Below are positions 25,241 to 33,009 of a DNA stretch of 64,000 nucleotides, in pieces (the first letter of the stretch is position 1; the number at the start of each line of letters is the position of its first letter). The notes beneath the pieces were generated by a model. The model worked only from the letters and a program-made list of their open reading frames with translations, was not told where the DNA came from and searched no databases. Location: assembly GCA_964613585.1 (NCBI GenBank), contig CAZTHL010000005.1, positions 1 to 64,000 on the forward strand, in the 5' to 3' direction. The position numbers and the translations under genes are program-made. Source of the stretch: CAZTHL01 sp964613585. GTDB taxonomy: Bacteria > Pseudomonadota > Alphaproteobacteria > DSM-16000 > Inquilinaceae.

Positions 25241-26367
25241 CGAAGGACCGCCGAGCCTTCGTCCGCTCTGGCCCGCCTGCCCGCGAGCTGCTGCTCGGAC
25301 GCCACCTCGACCCGCTCGCCGGCACGAACATAGCCCTGCCCGCTGGTGATCAGCCGGGCGGTGCCGGGCAGGCCGGTGACCCAAATGCCGTTGGCCTCCG
25401 AGCGGACGATGTCGACCTCGTGGAAGGCCACCAGCCCTTCGGCCGTGACGGTCTTCACGCCGAGCACCCCGTCCGGCCCCAGCGACAGCAGCGCCGGCGA
25501 GATGAAGTGCCCCGGCTCGGTGCCGACCGGGATCCGCACCTCGGCGCTGACGCCGGCCGGATGCCGGCTGTCCCGGTTCGGCACCTCGATCTCGACCCGG
25601 AAGGTGCGCGTCTCCTCATCGGCGGTGGGCGCGATGAAGCTGACCTGCCCCTCAAGGACGGCGCCGGTAGCCAGCTCGACCCGTGCCTTCATGCCGCGCT
25701 CGATCTCGGCTATGCGCTGCTGGGAGACCTGTATGACGGCGATCAGCGGGTCGAGGTCGATGATCTCGGCGACCGCCTCATTGGCCGCGACATACTCGCC
25801 GAGCTCGACCCGGCGCTCGGCGAGGGATCCGTCGAACGGCGCCACCACCCGGGTGTCCTCCAGCTCCAACTCGATCCGGCGCAGCTGGGCACGCGCCGCC
25901 TGCAACTCGGCGAAGGCGCCGCGCAGCCGGGTCTCCGCCTCATACCCACGCTCGGCCAGTCGCTCAGCCGCCTCGTAGGCCTGCTCGGTCTCGGCGAGCG
26001 CGGCCTGCGCCTCCTCGAGCCGCGCCTGCCGGTCCTCGACATCGAGGCGGACCAGCAGCTCGCCCTCGCCGACCCTGGCGCCGCGCCGCGCCCCGAGCGC
26101 GACCACCCGTCCCGACACCTCGGCACGCACGGTCGCCTCCCGATTGGCCAGCGCCTCGCCCTGGTTGACGATAATGCGCGTGACCCGCTCGGCCTCCTGA
26201 CGGCGCACCTCGACCGTGAACACGTCCGGCGCGGACGGCGGGGCCACCCCCGCCGGAGCGCCCGCGGACTCCTCGCCGAGCGCGCCGCTCAGCAGCCAGC
26301 CGCCGAGCCCTGCCGCCACGGCGAAGGTAACGATATAGGACGGGTTCACGCGCGAACGTCCAGGCAT
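25237..26367 (-). CDS. RND efflux periplasmic adaptor (membrane fusion protein)
   Basis: A 376-residue HlyD/AcrA-type adaptor from the ATG at 26367. An N-terminal anchor (YIVTFAVAAGLGGWLLSG) is followed by a biotinyl-lipoyl half-motif (TVRAEVSGRVVALGARRGARVG), a coiled-coil hairpin (about residues 130-190, rich in Ala/Glu/Arg) and a second lipoyl half (DTRVVAPFDGSLAERRVELG). The C-terminal beta-barrel contains TADEETRTFRVEIEVPN. It links the pump to an outer-membrane channel. The in-frame extension up to 26505 was rejected because it would bury the membrane anchor. Confidence 0.9.
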   Translation of the reverse strand: MPGRSRVNPSYIVTFAVAAGLGGWLLSGALGEESAGAPAGVAPPSAPDVFTVEVRRQEAERVTRIIVNQGEALANREATVRAEVSGRVVALGARRGARVGEGELLVRLDVEDRQARLEEAQAALAETEQAYEAAERLAERGYEAETRLRGAFAELQAARAQLRRIELELEDTRVVAPFDGSLAERRVELGEYVAANEAVAEIIDLDPLIAVIQVSQQRIAEIERGMKARVELATGAVLEGQVSFIAPTADEETRTFRVEIEVPNRDSRHPAGVSAEVRIPVGTEPGHFISPALLSLGPDGVLGVKTVTAEGLVAFHEVDIVRSEANGIWVTGLPGTARLITSGQGYVRAGERVEVASEQQLAGRRARADEGSAVLR

Positions 26368-26886
26368 GGTGTCATCAGGGGTGACGGACGGTTGGGAGGG
26401 CCCGCCGGCGCGCAAGCCGCTGCGCCGATCGGCGGGCACGGCGCCGTGGCGAAGCGGTGCCGAGGTGACAGCCCTCGCGATTAGCCGACAAGGGTTCCCT
26501 CGCACATGACGCGTGCCGGCGTCTCAGGCGTCTCATGGGACATGGAGACCCTGGTCCAGGCCGGCCATCGGCTGCGGCAAGGTGCGCGCCTGGGCGACGG
26601 CGACCCGACCCGGTCGCTCCAGCCTCCGGGCCGTCGGTCACAGGATGGGAGGAGTGAAGAGGTCGGAGGCCGGCGGAACGGACACCGGGCAGACCGCCTC
26701 GATGCCGGGACCTGCCCTGAGCCGAAAAAGCCTGGAACTGAACACGATCATCCGATCGGACGATCGGGCCGCAAGCCTTTCGGTGCCTTGATGGCAAGAC
26801 ACGGCAAGCGACGGCGGTCGCCGCGTTGACGAACGCCGTCGTCTGCCGTCCTGACAGCCGGCTTCAGCCGGCCGAAACGAAACGCG
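26368..26886. other. Intergenic stretch between efflux adaptor and ecfG; no gene seen
   Basis: 519 bases. Frames of 92-107 codons on the plus strand have atypical composition and no convincing ribosome site. Several GGAAC strings occur (near 26675 and 26732), but none has a GTT at 16-17 bases. The adaptor promoter must lie at its left end. Confidence 0.55.
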
Positions 26887-27402
26887 CTACGCCGCGGCGA
26901 GCCAAGTCAGCCCGGCGCGCTCGGTCTCGCCGAGCTCGACCATGAGCGCGTCGCGCCCGCGCGAGATGCGGCTCTTGATGGTGCCGACGGCGCAGCCGCA
27001 CACCTCGGCCGCCTCCGCCAGACCGAAGCCGGCCACAAACACCAGCATCAGCGCCTCGCGCTGCTCCGGCCGGATCTTCTCAAGCGCCTTCTGCACCTGA
27101 AGAACCTGCAGCCGATCCATTTGCCGCGCCTGCTGCGGCAGCATGTCGGCGATGTCGAAATCCTCCTTCATCGAGACCTCGCGCTGGCGGCGGCGCTCGT
27201 TGATGAAGGCGTTCCGCATGATGGTGAACAACCACGCGCGGAGGTTTGTGCCCGGCGTGAACTGATGGCGGGCGTTCAGGGCCCGCAGGAGGGTGGTCTG
27301 CACAAGATCATCGGCGCTGGAGGCATCGCGGACATAGGACCGGGCCATGGCGCGTAAAGGCGGGATGGCTTCGATCAGGCCGTCCTCGAACGCGTCGTTC
27401 AT
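26887..27402 (-). CDS. ecfG: EcfG-type (ECF15) extracytoplasmic-function sigma factor
   Basis: 171 residues with sigma region 2 (about 8-80: SADDLVQTTLLRAL, TNLRAWLFTIMRNAFINERR) and region 4 (about 105-160: RPEQREALMLVFVAGFGLAEAAEVCGC, then AVGTIKSRISRGRDAL). The FxPGTNLRAWLFTI and CGCAVGTIKSR motifs are those of the alphaproteobacterial general stress sigma, held inactive by NepR. It has an AAGG ribosome site before the ATG at 27402. A GGAAC-N17-GTT promoter candidate 72 bases upstream suggests autoregulation. PhyR and NepR homologues are encoded 4.5-6.4 kb to the right. Confidence 0.92.
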   Translation of the reverse strand: MNDAFEDGLIEAIPPLRAMARSYVRDASSADDLVQTTLLRALNARHQFTPGTNLRAWLFTIMRNAFINERRRQREVSMKEDFDIADMLPQQARQMDRLQVLQVQKALEKIRPEQREALMLVFVAGFGLAEAAEVCGCAVGTIKSRISRGRDALMVELGETERAGLTWLAAA

Positions 27403-27473
27403 TGAAGCTTACCTTTCCGTGACGTGGTCGACCGACGGATCCGCCGGTCTACTGCCAACGTATCGAGTGAGAG

Positions 27474-27499
27474 AAACATGCCCTCGCGCGGGCGGTTCC
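27474..27499 (-). promoter_or_regulatory. EcfG-type promoter candidate upstream of ecfG
   Basis: Read leftward: GGAAC (27499-27495), 17 bases, GTTT (27477-27474). It matches the EcfG consensus GGAAC-N16/17-cGTT apart from the first -10 base. The ecfG start lies 72 bases downstream. Confidence 0.55.
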
Positions 27500-27632
27500 C
27501 CGACACCCACATCGATGCAACGACGAAACCATTTCGTCGCAGCCGATCCTGTCCGGCTCACCACCCCCAGGGAAGTACCCCACGACATCGACCGGCAACC
27601 GGCATAGCCCGATCGTGAAGCAGGGCCAGCCC

Positions 27633-27800
27633 TCATCGTCGCCGGAGCCGCCGGAGAAGCCCGCCCAGCAGGCCTTGCAGCCGGCCACCGCGGCGCTTGC
27701 CCTTGCCCGCCGCGGCATCTCCGCCCACCGCCCGGTCGGCCACCCTCTCCACATCGGCGGCCTTGCCCTTCATCGCGTTCTTCCTGCGATTTTGGCTCAC
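27633..27800 (-). CDS. Small basic protein, possibly stress-related
   Basis: A 55-residue ORF that begins at GTG 27800 with GGGGAG seven to eight bases upstream. The sequence opens MSQNRRKNAMKGKAADVERV and ends in an Arg/Leu-rich amphipathic stretch (GGLLRRLRRR). The KGKAADVERVADRAVGG part faintly recalls CsbD-like small stress proteins, but the match is too weak to claim. It lies 80 bases after the hexapeptide-repeat gene, in the same direction, so it may share that gene's EcfG-type promoter. It could be spurious. Confidence 0.4.
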   Translation of the reverse strand: MSQNRRKNAMKGKAADVERVADRAVGGDAAAGKGKRRGGRLQGLLGGLLRRLRRR

Positions 27801-27879
27801 GATCATCTCCCCCGCGGCCGGCCTCGGACCGGCGCACGCGCTTCACATGGTTTACCGGTTGACGCCCACAGCGCATAGG

Positions 27880-28946
27880 TTACCGGCCCGACGCGCCGGC
27901 CGCCCGATCCTCGTCATACTCGGCCCAGTCGAGCTCGCGCTGCCACCAGCACGGCAACACCGGTGCCGCCACGTCGGTCTTCGGCACCAGATCCGCGTCG
28001 GCAGGGGCTCGGGCGCCGTAGGCGTGATCATCCGCCAGCGTCTCGGGCTGCCGGGCGCCGGCGCGCTGACCCATGCCTTGGCCGGGGCCCATGCCCTGCC
28101 CGGGGCCCATGCCCTGCCCGGGGCCCATGCCCTGGCCGGAGCCCCTGCCCTGGCCGGGACCCATGCCCTGGCCGGGGCCCATGCCCTGGCCGGGGCCCAT
28201 GCCCTGGCCGGAGCCCATGCCCTGGCCGGAGCCCATGCCCTGGCCGGGANNNNNNNNNNNNNNNNNNNNNNNNNNNNNNNNNNNNNNNNNNNNNNNNNNN
28301 NNNNNNNNNNNNNNNNNNNNNNNNNNNNNNNNNNNNNNNNNNNNNNNNNGCCCATGCCCTGGCCGGAGCCCATGCCCTGGCCGGAGCCCATGCCCTGGCC
28401 GGGACCCATGCCTTGCCCGGGGCCCGCCCCGCGCCCCTGAGCCCATTGAGGGCGCAGGGTCTCGTCGCGCAGGACATGCTGCTCGCCGCCGACGGTGATC
28501 GTCCGCGCGACATAGGTGCTTTCGGGCATGAGGTCGGTGCGGAAGGCCTCGGCCTCGATCCGGTCACCGACGGTCAGCCGGTCGGCCACCTCGCCAACGG
28601 CGAATTGCGGCCCCAAATGCAGGTCGACCATGCCGCGATCGGCCGTCTCGACAGAAAGGTGCACGCCCATTCTCGCCCGGCCGCTGGTCATCATGCACTG
28701 GGTGTCGCGGACCTCGCGCACGGTCCCGGACAGTGCGGTCCGGTCGGCCTGCGCGGCTTGGCGCGCCATGCCCTGCTCCTGACCGGCGCCGCGCTGGGCG
28801 GCGGCCGGCAGGGCCATGCCCGCCGACGCCGCCAGAACGACCATGGCCACCGCGAGCGGCCGGCTCAGCCCCGCGGATCGAAGCGGACGCGTGCGGAGGC
28901 CAGAGCGCGGCGCAAGGATGTCAATCGTCTGGACGTCAGTCACCAT
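27880..28946 (-). CDS. Exported protein with GPGQGM hexapeptide repeats (interrupted by an assembly gap)
   Basis: From the ATG at 28946 the protein has a signal peptide (LAVAMVVLAASAGMALPAAAQ). A folded region follows (LSGTVREVRDTQC, ADRLTVGDRIEAEAFRTDL, ITVGGEQHVLRDETLRP) that resembles small beta-barrel domains, and then tandem GPGQGM/GSGQGM hexapeptides. The repeats run into the N gap and resume on the other side, where about ten more units lead to a C-terminus ending WWQRELDWAEYDEDRAAGASGR. The flanks are in different frames relative to each other only because the 100 N is a placeholder. Function is unknown; the Met/Gly/Gln-rich repeat could bind metal or form a flexible extracellular tail. 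Confidence 0.7.
28076..28432 (-). repeat. 18-base tandem repeat (GPGQGM coding) with collapsed gap
   Basis: Near-identical 18-base units (for example GGGCCCATGCCCTGGCCG on the plus strand) occur on both sides of the 100-N run at 28250-28349. At least 14 units are visible. The gap most likely hides further units that short reads could not resolve, so the true array length is unknown. Confidence 0.9.
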
Positions 28947-28982
28947 GCCCTCCCGTGACGAGCCCAAGGAGATCGCTTGGTT

Positions 28983-29007
28983 AACGGACCGTCTCGAGAC
29001 CGGTTCC
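28983..29007 (-). promoter_or_regulatory. EcfG-type promoter candidate for the GPGQGM-repeat gene
   Basis: Leftward: GGAAC (29007-29003), 16 bases, CGTT (28986-28983), a perfect match to GGAAC-N16-CGTT. It lies 37 bases upstream of the gene start at 28946. The spacer contains the palindrome GTCTCGAGAC. Confidence 0.65.
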
Positions 29008-29020
29008 GACGTGAGGCGGC

Positions 29021-29046
29021 GGAACCGGCCGGGCAAGCTCGTGTTG
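29021..29046 (+). promoter_or_regulatory. EcfG-type promoter candidate for the small exported protein
   Basis: Rightward: GGAAC (29021-29025), 17 bases, GTTG (29043-29046). The coding sequence starts 62 bases downstream. It is back-to-back with the leftward candidate at 28983-29007, with the two -35 elements 13 bases apart. Confidence 0.55.
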
Positions 29047-29107
29047 GTTGCCGCGTCCCGCGGCGCCGACCGCTCGGACACGACCTACCGAGCCCGGGGA
29101 TATCGCC

Positions 29108-29506
29108 ATGCCTCGAGAGATCCTGACCGTCGCCGTAGCCTGCCTGATCGCGAGCGCCGCGGTGGCGCAGGACGAACCAAGGATGCCGCATCGGGCGCCG
29201 GATGCCCGCGCGGTGTCGGAGATCGGTGCCGAGGCCGGCGCCGAACAGGTCTCCCCGTCGCTCGACTGCCGACAGGCGCTGCAGGGCTTCGACCGGACCG
29301 TGAGCGAGGCCGGCCCCGGCCAGGCCGGCATCGACGAGCCGGGTTTGCGGGAAGACCTTCGTGTCCTGCGCGAGGCCGCGATCATCTTCGGCCGCCGCGG
29401 CGATGCCGAGGGCTGCGCGATGGTGGTGACGCGGATGACCGAGCTGGCCGTGGCACAGCGGCCCGAGGGGGCGGTCTCGCCCTCCGAGGCGGCCGGTGAG
29501 CGCTAG
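29108..29506 (+). CDS. Small exported protein of unknown function
   Basis: 132 residues from the ATG at 29108. A signal peptide (ILTVAVACLIASAAVAQ) leads to a mature part containing two Cys (SLDCRQAL and EGCAMV) and a helical LREDLRVLREAAIIFGRRGDAEGCAMVVTRM segment. Similar helical segments precede PRC-barrel domains in some alphaproteobacterial periplasmic proteins, but no PRC barrel follows here. It is divergent from the GPGQGM gene with paired EcfG-type promoter candidates, so it is probably stress-induced. Its TAG stop lies in the terminal CTAG of a palindromic repeat. Confidence 0.65.
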   Translation: MPREILTVAVACLIASAAVAQDEPRMPHRAPDARAVSEIGAEAGAEQVSPSLDCRQALQGFDRTVSEAGPGQAGIDEPGLREDLRVLREAAIIFGRRGDAEGCAMVVTRMTELAVAQRPEGAVSPSEAAGER

Positions 29507-29559
29507 CGCGTTTCCGGCTCAAGGGGCATCGAATTCCGCCTCAAGCGGAAACGCTCTGG
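29503..29559. repeat. Palindromic dispersed repeat, copy A (57 bp)
   Basis: Arms CTAGCGCGTTTCCG (29503-29516) and CGGAAACGCTCTGG (29546-29559) flank a 29-base core with GGGGCATCG. GCGTTTCCG/CGGAAACGC are perfectly paired. It is homologous to copies at 47669 and 52467. It begins at the stop codon of the preceding gene and may fold as a strong hairpin at the mRNA 3' end. Confidence 0.75.
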
Positions 29560-30003
29560 TGCGAGGAGAATGAGGTGCCGCAAATGCGGCGCTCCAGGGG
29601 CCCCGGAAGTTCTGCCGGCTGGAGCCGGCGCGGACTTCCGCCGTCGCCGGCATGATGCCGGTCCAAGGGATCTGCGCCCTTCGCCGGACGCAACGGCCCC
29701 GGACACGACGGCCCCGAACACGACGGCCGCGAGGAGACGATCTCCGCCGTCAACCTGATGACGTTTGGCCACGCCGACCGGCACCAGCCGGCCATGCGGT
29801 CGACGGTTGAGCAAAAAGACGAGCAAGCGGAATGTTGCGGTCGCAGGCCGCTTGACTCGGCGAGCCGGAAGACGGCCCTCTCTGGCGCACAACGGCGCGA
29901 CGGACGTCCGGCTCGTCGTCGGCCGGCCGGGTACGCCTCCCATGACTTATCCCATGGATCGCGCCCACCGGGGACGCACGCGGCCGCTGCCTTGGGGAAC
30001 GGC
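29560..30003. other. Intergenic stretch before the stress kinase; no gene seen
   Basis: No convincing coding sequence. It contains short direct repeats of GACGGCCCCG around 29690-29735. Downstream, at 30020-30058, the motif GGGCGGTTGGCCC occurs three times in tandem; the first copy supplies the -10 of the promoter candidate at 30004. Confidence 0.5.
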
Positions 30004-30028
30004 GGAACGCCCGGAGGTCCGGGCGGTT
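30004..30028 (+). promoter_or_regulatory. EcfG-type promoter candidate for the GAF/HWE kinase
   Basis: GGAAC (30004-30008), 16 bases, GGTT (30025-30028), 92 bases upstream of the kinase start. The -10 falls in the first of three tandem GGGCGGTTGGCC repeats. Confidence 0.55.
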
Positions 30029-30120
30029 GGCCCCGGGCGGTTGGCCCGGGCGGTTGGCAAGAAGCGGTCCGCGAGCCCCGATGATCGGCGCATGCCCTTT
30101 AGAGGACGGGAACAGGCCCC

Positions 30121-31269
30121 ATGACACGGCCAAGTCCGGGCGATCAGGCGCTGGAGCAGCAGGCAGCCCTGGCCGAGCTCAGCAAGAGGGCAGGAAGCCT
30201 GCAGGAGGTGGACGATATTCTGGCGATGGCCTGCGAGACGGTCGCCGGCAGCCTCGCCACCGATTTCGTCAAGGTCCTGGAGTGGGCGCCGCAGGACAAG
30301 AAGCTCTGGGTCCGGGCCGGCTATGGCTGGGACGACGACGTCATCGGCCGGTCCTGGGTCGGCGCCGACATCGAGTCGCCGGCCGGCTATGCCCTGCGCA
30401 CCAGCAAGCCTGTGATCGCCAACGAGCTTGCCCGCGAGACCCGCTTCTATGTGCCTGAACTGCTGAGCCGCCACGGCGTGCAGAGCGCCGTCAATTGCAT
30501 CATCGCGAGCCGCGAGCACATCTTCGGCGTGCTCGAGGCCGACAGCCGCTCGTCCCGCACCTTCAGCGAGCAGGACATCCGCTTCCTCGAGGGCGCCGCC
30601 AACCTGCTGGCCATGACCATCGAGCGGGATCAGCTGAGCCGGCGAAACGAGCAGCTGGCGCGCCAGAACGAGGTGCTGCTGCGCGAGATCCGGCACCGCT
30701 CGGCCAACAATATGCAGCTGATCCAGAGCCTGATCGCGCTTCAGCGCAGGGAGGAAGCCTCGCCCGAGCTGGTGGCCGGCCTGGACAATCTGGCGAGCCG
30801 GGTGCATGCGCTAAGCGCCGTGGATCATCAGCTGGGCGCCTCGGCGGAGAGCGACCCGATCGACCTCGGCCAATATCTCATGTCCGTGCTCGGAAGCCTG
30901 ATGAGCTTCCACCAGACCGAGAGCCGGCCGCTTCATCTCAAGACCGACATGGCCACGGCCTGGGTCGCGACCGACACTGCCGTCCCGCTCGGCCTCATCG
31001 TCAACGAGTTCCTGACCAACAGCGTCAAGCACGCGATCGGCGAGGACGGCGGTGAGATATGCGTCACCCTGAAGGCCGAGGACGACCGGCTGGTCCTGGT
31101 ACTGGAGGACAGCGGACCGGGCCTGCCGGCGTCGTCGAGCACCTACGGTCCGGAAGGCACCGGACTGCTGCTGATCTCGCTCCTGGCGCAGCAGATATCC
31201 GCCGAGACGGACTGGACCGGCAGCGGTGCGACCCGGCTGACGGTTCGATTTCCCTCCGGCAGCCGCTGA
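30121..31269 (+). CDS. GAF-domain sensor kinase, HisKA_2/HWE type
   Basis: 382 residues, soluble. A GAF domain (about 20-165, with VLEWAPQDKKLWVRAGYGW and VNCIIASREHIFGVLEADS) is followed by a coiled linker. The dimerisation/phosphorylation box LLREIRHRSANNMQLIQSL has the phospho-acceptor at H192. The ATPase domain has the N-box LIVNEFLTNSVKHAIG and LEDSGPGLP. HisKA_2/HWE kinases commonly phosphorylate PhyR in the alphaproteobacterial general stress response; phyR is the second gene downstream on the same strand. The ATG at 30121 follows an AGAGGACGGGAAC region that can serve as ribosome site. No membrane segments, so the signal is probably cytoplasmic. Confidence 0.88.
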   Translation: MTRPSPGDQALEQQAALAELSKRAGSLQEVDDILAMACETVAGSLATDFVKVLEWAPQDKKLWVRAGYGWDDDVIGRSWVGADIESPAGYALRTSKPVIANELARETRFYVPELLSRHGVQSAVNCIIASREHIFGVLEADSRSSRTFSEQDIRFLEGAANLLAMTIERDQLSRRNEQLARQNEVLLREIRHRSANNMQLIQSLIALQRREEASPELVAGLDNLASRVHALSAVDHQLGASAESDPIDLGQYLMSVLGSLMSFHQTESRPLHLKTDMATAWVATDTAVPLGLIVNEFLTNSVKHAIGEDGGEICVTLKAEDDRLVLVLEDSGPGLPASSSTYGPEGTGLLLISLLAQQISAETDWTGSGATRLTVRFPSGSR

Positions 31270-31286
31270 CCCGACGAGGGCCGCGC

Positions 31287-31418
31287 CTACTCGAAGGCTT
31301 CCTCGATCGCCTCGCCGCTCTCCTCGACATCGTCACCGACGCCTTCAATGGTGTTCTCGCAGCCGGTCAGCGCGCCGCCGGCAAACAGAATCAAGACCAG
31401 GAACATAAGCCAACGCAT
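31287..31418 (-). CDS. Entericidin-like small lipoprotein
   Basis: 43 residues: MRWLMFLVLILFAGGALTGC forms a lipoprotein signal with lipobox LTGC, followed by an acidic tail ENTIEGVGDDVEESGEAIEE. This is the pattern of entericidin-like peptides, which are common members of alphaproteobacterial stress regulons. GAGGAAATAGC is a good ribosome site for the ATG at 31418. It is convergent with the kinase gene, the stops being 17 bases apart. A second, longer relative lies at 35142-35348. Confidence 0.85.
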   Translation of the reverse strand: MRWLMFLVLILFAGGALTGCENTIEGVGDDVEESGEAIEEAFE

Positions 31419-31899
31419 GCTATTTCCTCACTGCCTCAAGGGTGGCGATGCCCGAGTCCTGGCCTGCCCTGGTCTCGAGCCGAGCCATCCGCTCGACGAC
31501 AAGGATCACGGGGCGAGATGAGCCCCGTGCAGGCCCCCGTCCGGCATCCGGCTTGAAGTCGGACTGAGGATTGATCGATGGCCGAATGCCGATGCTGAAG
31601 CGGGAAGAGCAGGATCGTGCCCCGTGTACTTGCGTGAGCAGCAACAACAGCGGACCTTGACGCGGGTTCCCCAGGAGTGGCGGCTGAGCACAACAAGGTC
31701 TTGATTGATGACAGCCCGCGGTGACCAGCGGGAGGTGCTGAAGGACATTGGTGTGACGAAGAGACGGTTCCCCGGAAATCGCTTGTCATTCTCAACGGTA
31801 GATCGCACACTGAGATCCTGCGGCAGTCATATGCATTGAAATAAGGCCGACAAGGTCCCACCCATGCGGGCTGGCGCTGACACGGAGGGCGGGCATCAC
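31419..31899. other. Intergenic stretch between entericidin-like gene and phyR; no further gene seen
   Basis: 481 bases. Leftward frames of 75-141 codons are present but lack start signals or recognisable sequence. The stretch must hold the phyR promoter; no rightward GGAAC-N16/17-GTT was found, so phyR may use a housekeeping promoter. Confidence 0.5.
31646..31670 (-). promoter_or_regulatory. EcfG-type promoter candidate, leftward
   Basis: GGAAC (31670-31666), 17 bases, GTT (31648-31646). It points at the entericidin-like gene but is about 228 bases from its start, so this is the weakest of the candidates. Confidence 0.35.
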
Positions 31900-32658
31900 A
31901 TGATCGCGGAGACAGACATCAAGCGCCTGCGTCGGTACGCGGCTGCGATGACCGGAAGCACGACGACCGGCGACGCCGTGCTTGAGGTCTGGCTCACGAT
32001 CCTGGTCGAGCAAGCCAGCACCGCCGCGCCCGTCTGGACCCTCCCGGCCGCCTACGCGTCGCTGACTTCGCTGATGGCGGACCAGCGGCTTCGCCAAATG
32101 ACCGTGACGGTGGGCAAGGAATCGCCCGATCCGTTGGCAGCGCGGGTTCGCGAGCTTCCCCTGCTGGCGCGGGCGGCCGTGGTGCTCATCTTCCTGGAAG
32201 GCCTGTCGACACCCCAAACGGCGGCGATCCTGGGCCTGCCGCGCAAGACGGTGGAGGAACTCGCCCAGGAATCGGTCGGCGCTCTGCTCGGGAAGGCCCC
32301 GGGTGGCGTCCTGATCATCGAGGACGATCTTCTCACGGCCCGCTATCTCGAGCAGCGGGTGCGGTCCTTGGGCGCTTTTCAGGTGCACAAGGCGCGCCAC
32401 AGCGACGAGGCGGTCCGGATCGGTCGGCGCGAGCACCCGAGGCTGATCCTGGCGGACATCAAGCTGGGCCGCGGCGGCAACGGCATGGATGCCGTGCGCC
32501 GGCTGATTCAGGGCTGCCGAGGACCTTTGCCCAATGTGATCCTCGTCACGGCCCATAGCGAGCTGGTCGAGCCGGGTCTCGAGCATCTGCCGGCGGTCAG
32601 CAAGCCGATTGACCCGGTCGAGCTCAACCGGCTGATCGCCGCCGCCCTGGTCGCCTGA
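31900..32658 (+). CDS. phyR: PhyR, general stress response anti-anti-sigma regulator
   Basis: 252 residues. The N-terminal ECF-sigma-like domain (about 1-130: LRRYAAAMTGSTTTGDAVLE, then LPLLARAAVVLIFLEGLSTP) ends in a degenerate sigma-4-like segment (QTAAILGLPRKTVEELAQ). The C-terminal receiver has E141-D142-D143, phospho-acceptor D186 (LILADIKLG), T217 and K235. When phosphorylated, PhyR captures NepR and frees sigma EcfG. The ATG at 31900 was preferred to 31864 because GGAGGGCGGG precedes it. The alpha4-beta5 end (PAVSKPID) departs from the FATGUY motif of typical PhyR receivers. The gene lies between the kinase and nepR. Confidence 0.88.
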   Translation: MIAETDIKRLRRYAAAMTGSTTTGDAVLEVWLTILVEQASTAAPVWTLPAAYASLTSLMADQRLRQMTVTVGKESPDPLAARVRELPLLARAAVVLIFLEGLSTPQTAAILGLPRKTVEELAQESVGALLGKAPGGVLIIEDDLLTARYLEQRVRSLGAFQVHKARHSDEAVRIGRREHPRLILADIKLGRGGNGMDAVRRLIQGCRGPLPNVILVTAHSELVEPGLEHLPAVSKPIDPVELNRLIAAALVA

Positions 32659-32921
32659 CCCCCGCCGCCTGTCGGCGGGTCGGCGAGCAAGAGCCCGGGG
32701 ATGAGCCATGTGGGGCGCATCGTGCCGTCGTGCGCGAGCTTACGGGCATTGGGACGGGCCTGCGCCCCGCGCTGCCCGGCACATCATTCGTGCTTTAAGG
32801 GACAAGCCTCTCGCCGACGTTGCCGTGGCCGTGAGGCGATGGAGGAGCGGCGTGATCGCAGCCGAGGGGCGCCGACGACGCGTCAATCTCACCTCGGCGG
32901 TGCATCGAACGGGCACTGCCT

Positions 32922-32969
32922 CAGGCGGGCGCGGCATCAGGCGGGCGCGGCATCAGGCGGACGCGGGAT
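32922..32969 (+). repeat. 16-base tandem repeat, three units
   Basis: CAGGCGGGCGCGGCAT twice perfectly (32922-32953), then CAGGCGGACGCGGGAT. It sits in the 351-base non-coding stretch 32659-33009 between phyR and nepR, in which no gene is recognisable. Confidence 0.85.
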
Positions 32970-33009
32970 AAACCAGGAAAAATCCGGCGGCTGGCGCCAC
33001 CGGGCACGA

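Noticed and set aside
26506..26829. 107-codon plus-strand frame between the efflux adaptor and ecfG
   Set aside because: No ribosome site, no hydrophobic or domain pattern and a skewed composition; it overlaps another equally long frame.
28076..28432. CRISPR-like array
   Set aside because: The repeats are 18-base, contiguous without unique spacers, and encode hexapeptides in an exported protein; no cas genes are present.
29570..30084. Several plus-strand frames of 60-119 codons upstream of the stress kinase
   Set aside because: They overlap one another, contain the promoter and tandem repeats, and have no recognisable features.
31420..31647. 75-codon leftward frame ending just before the entericidin-like gene
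   Set aside because: Its start coincides with the -10 of the promoter candidate at 31646-31670 and the protein shows no recognisable pattern.
31738..31763. Further leftward GGAAC near 31757-31761 as an EcfG promoter
   Set aside because: No GTT occurs at 16 or 17 bases downstream.
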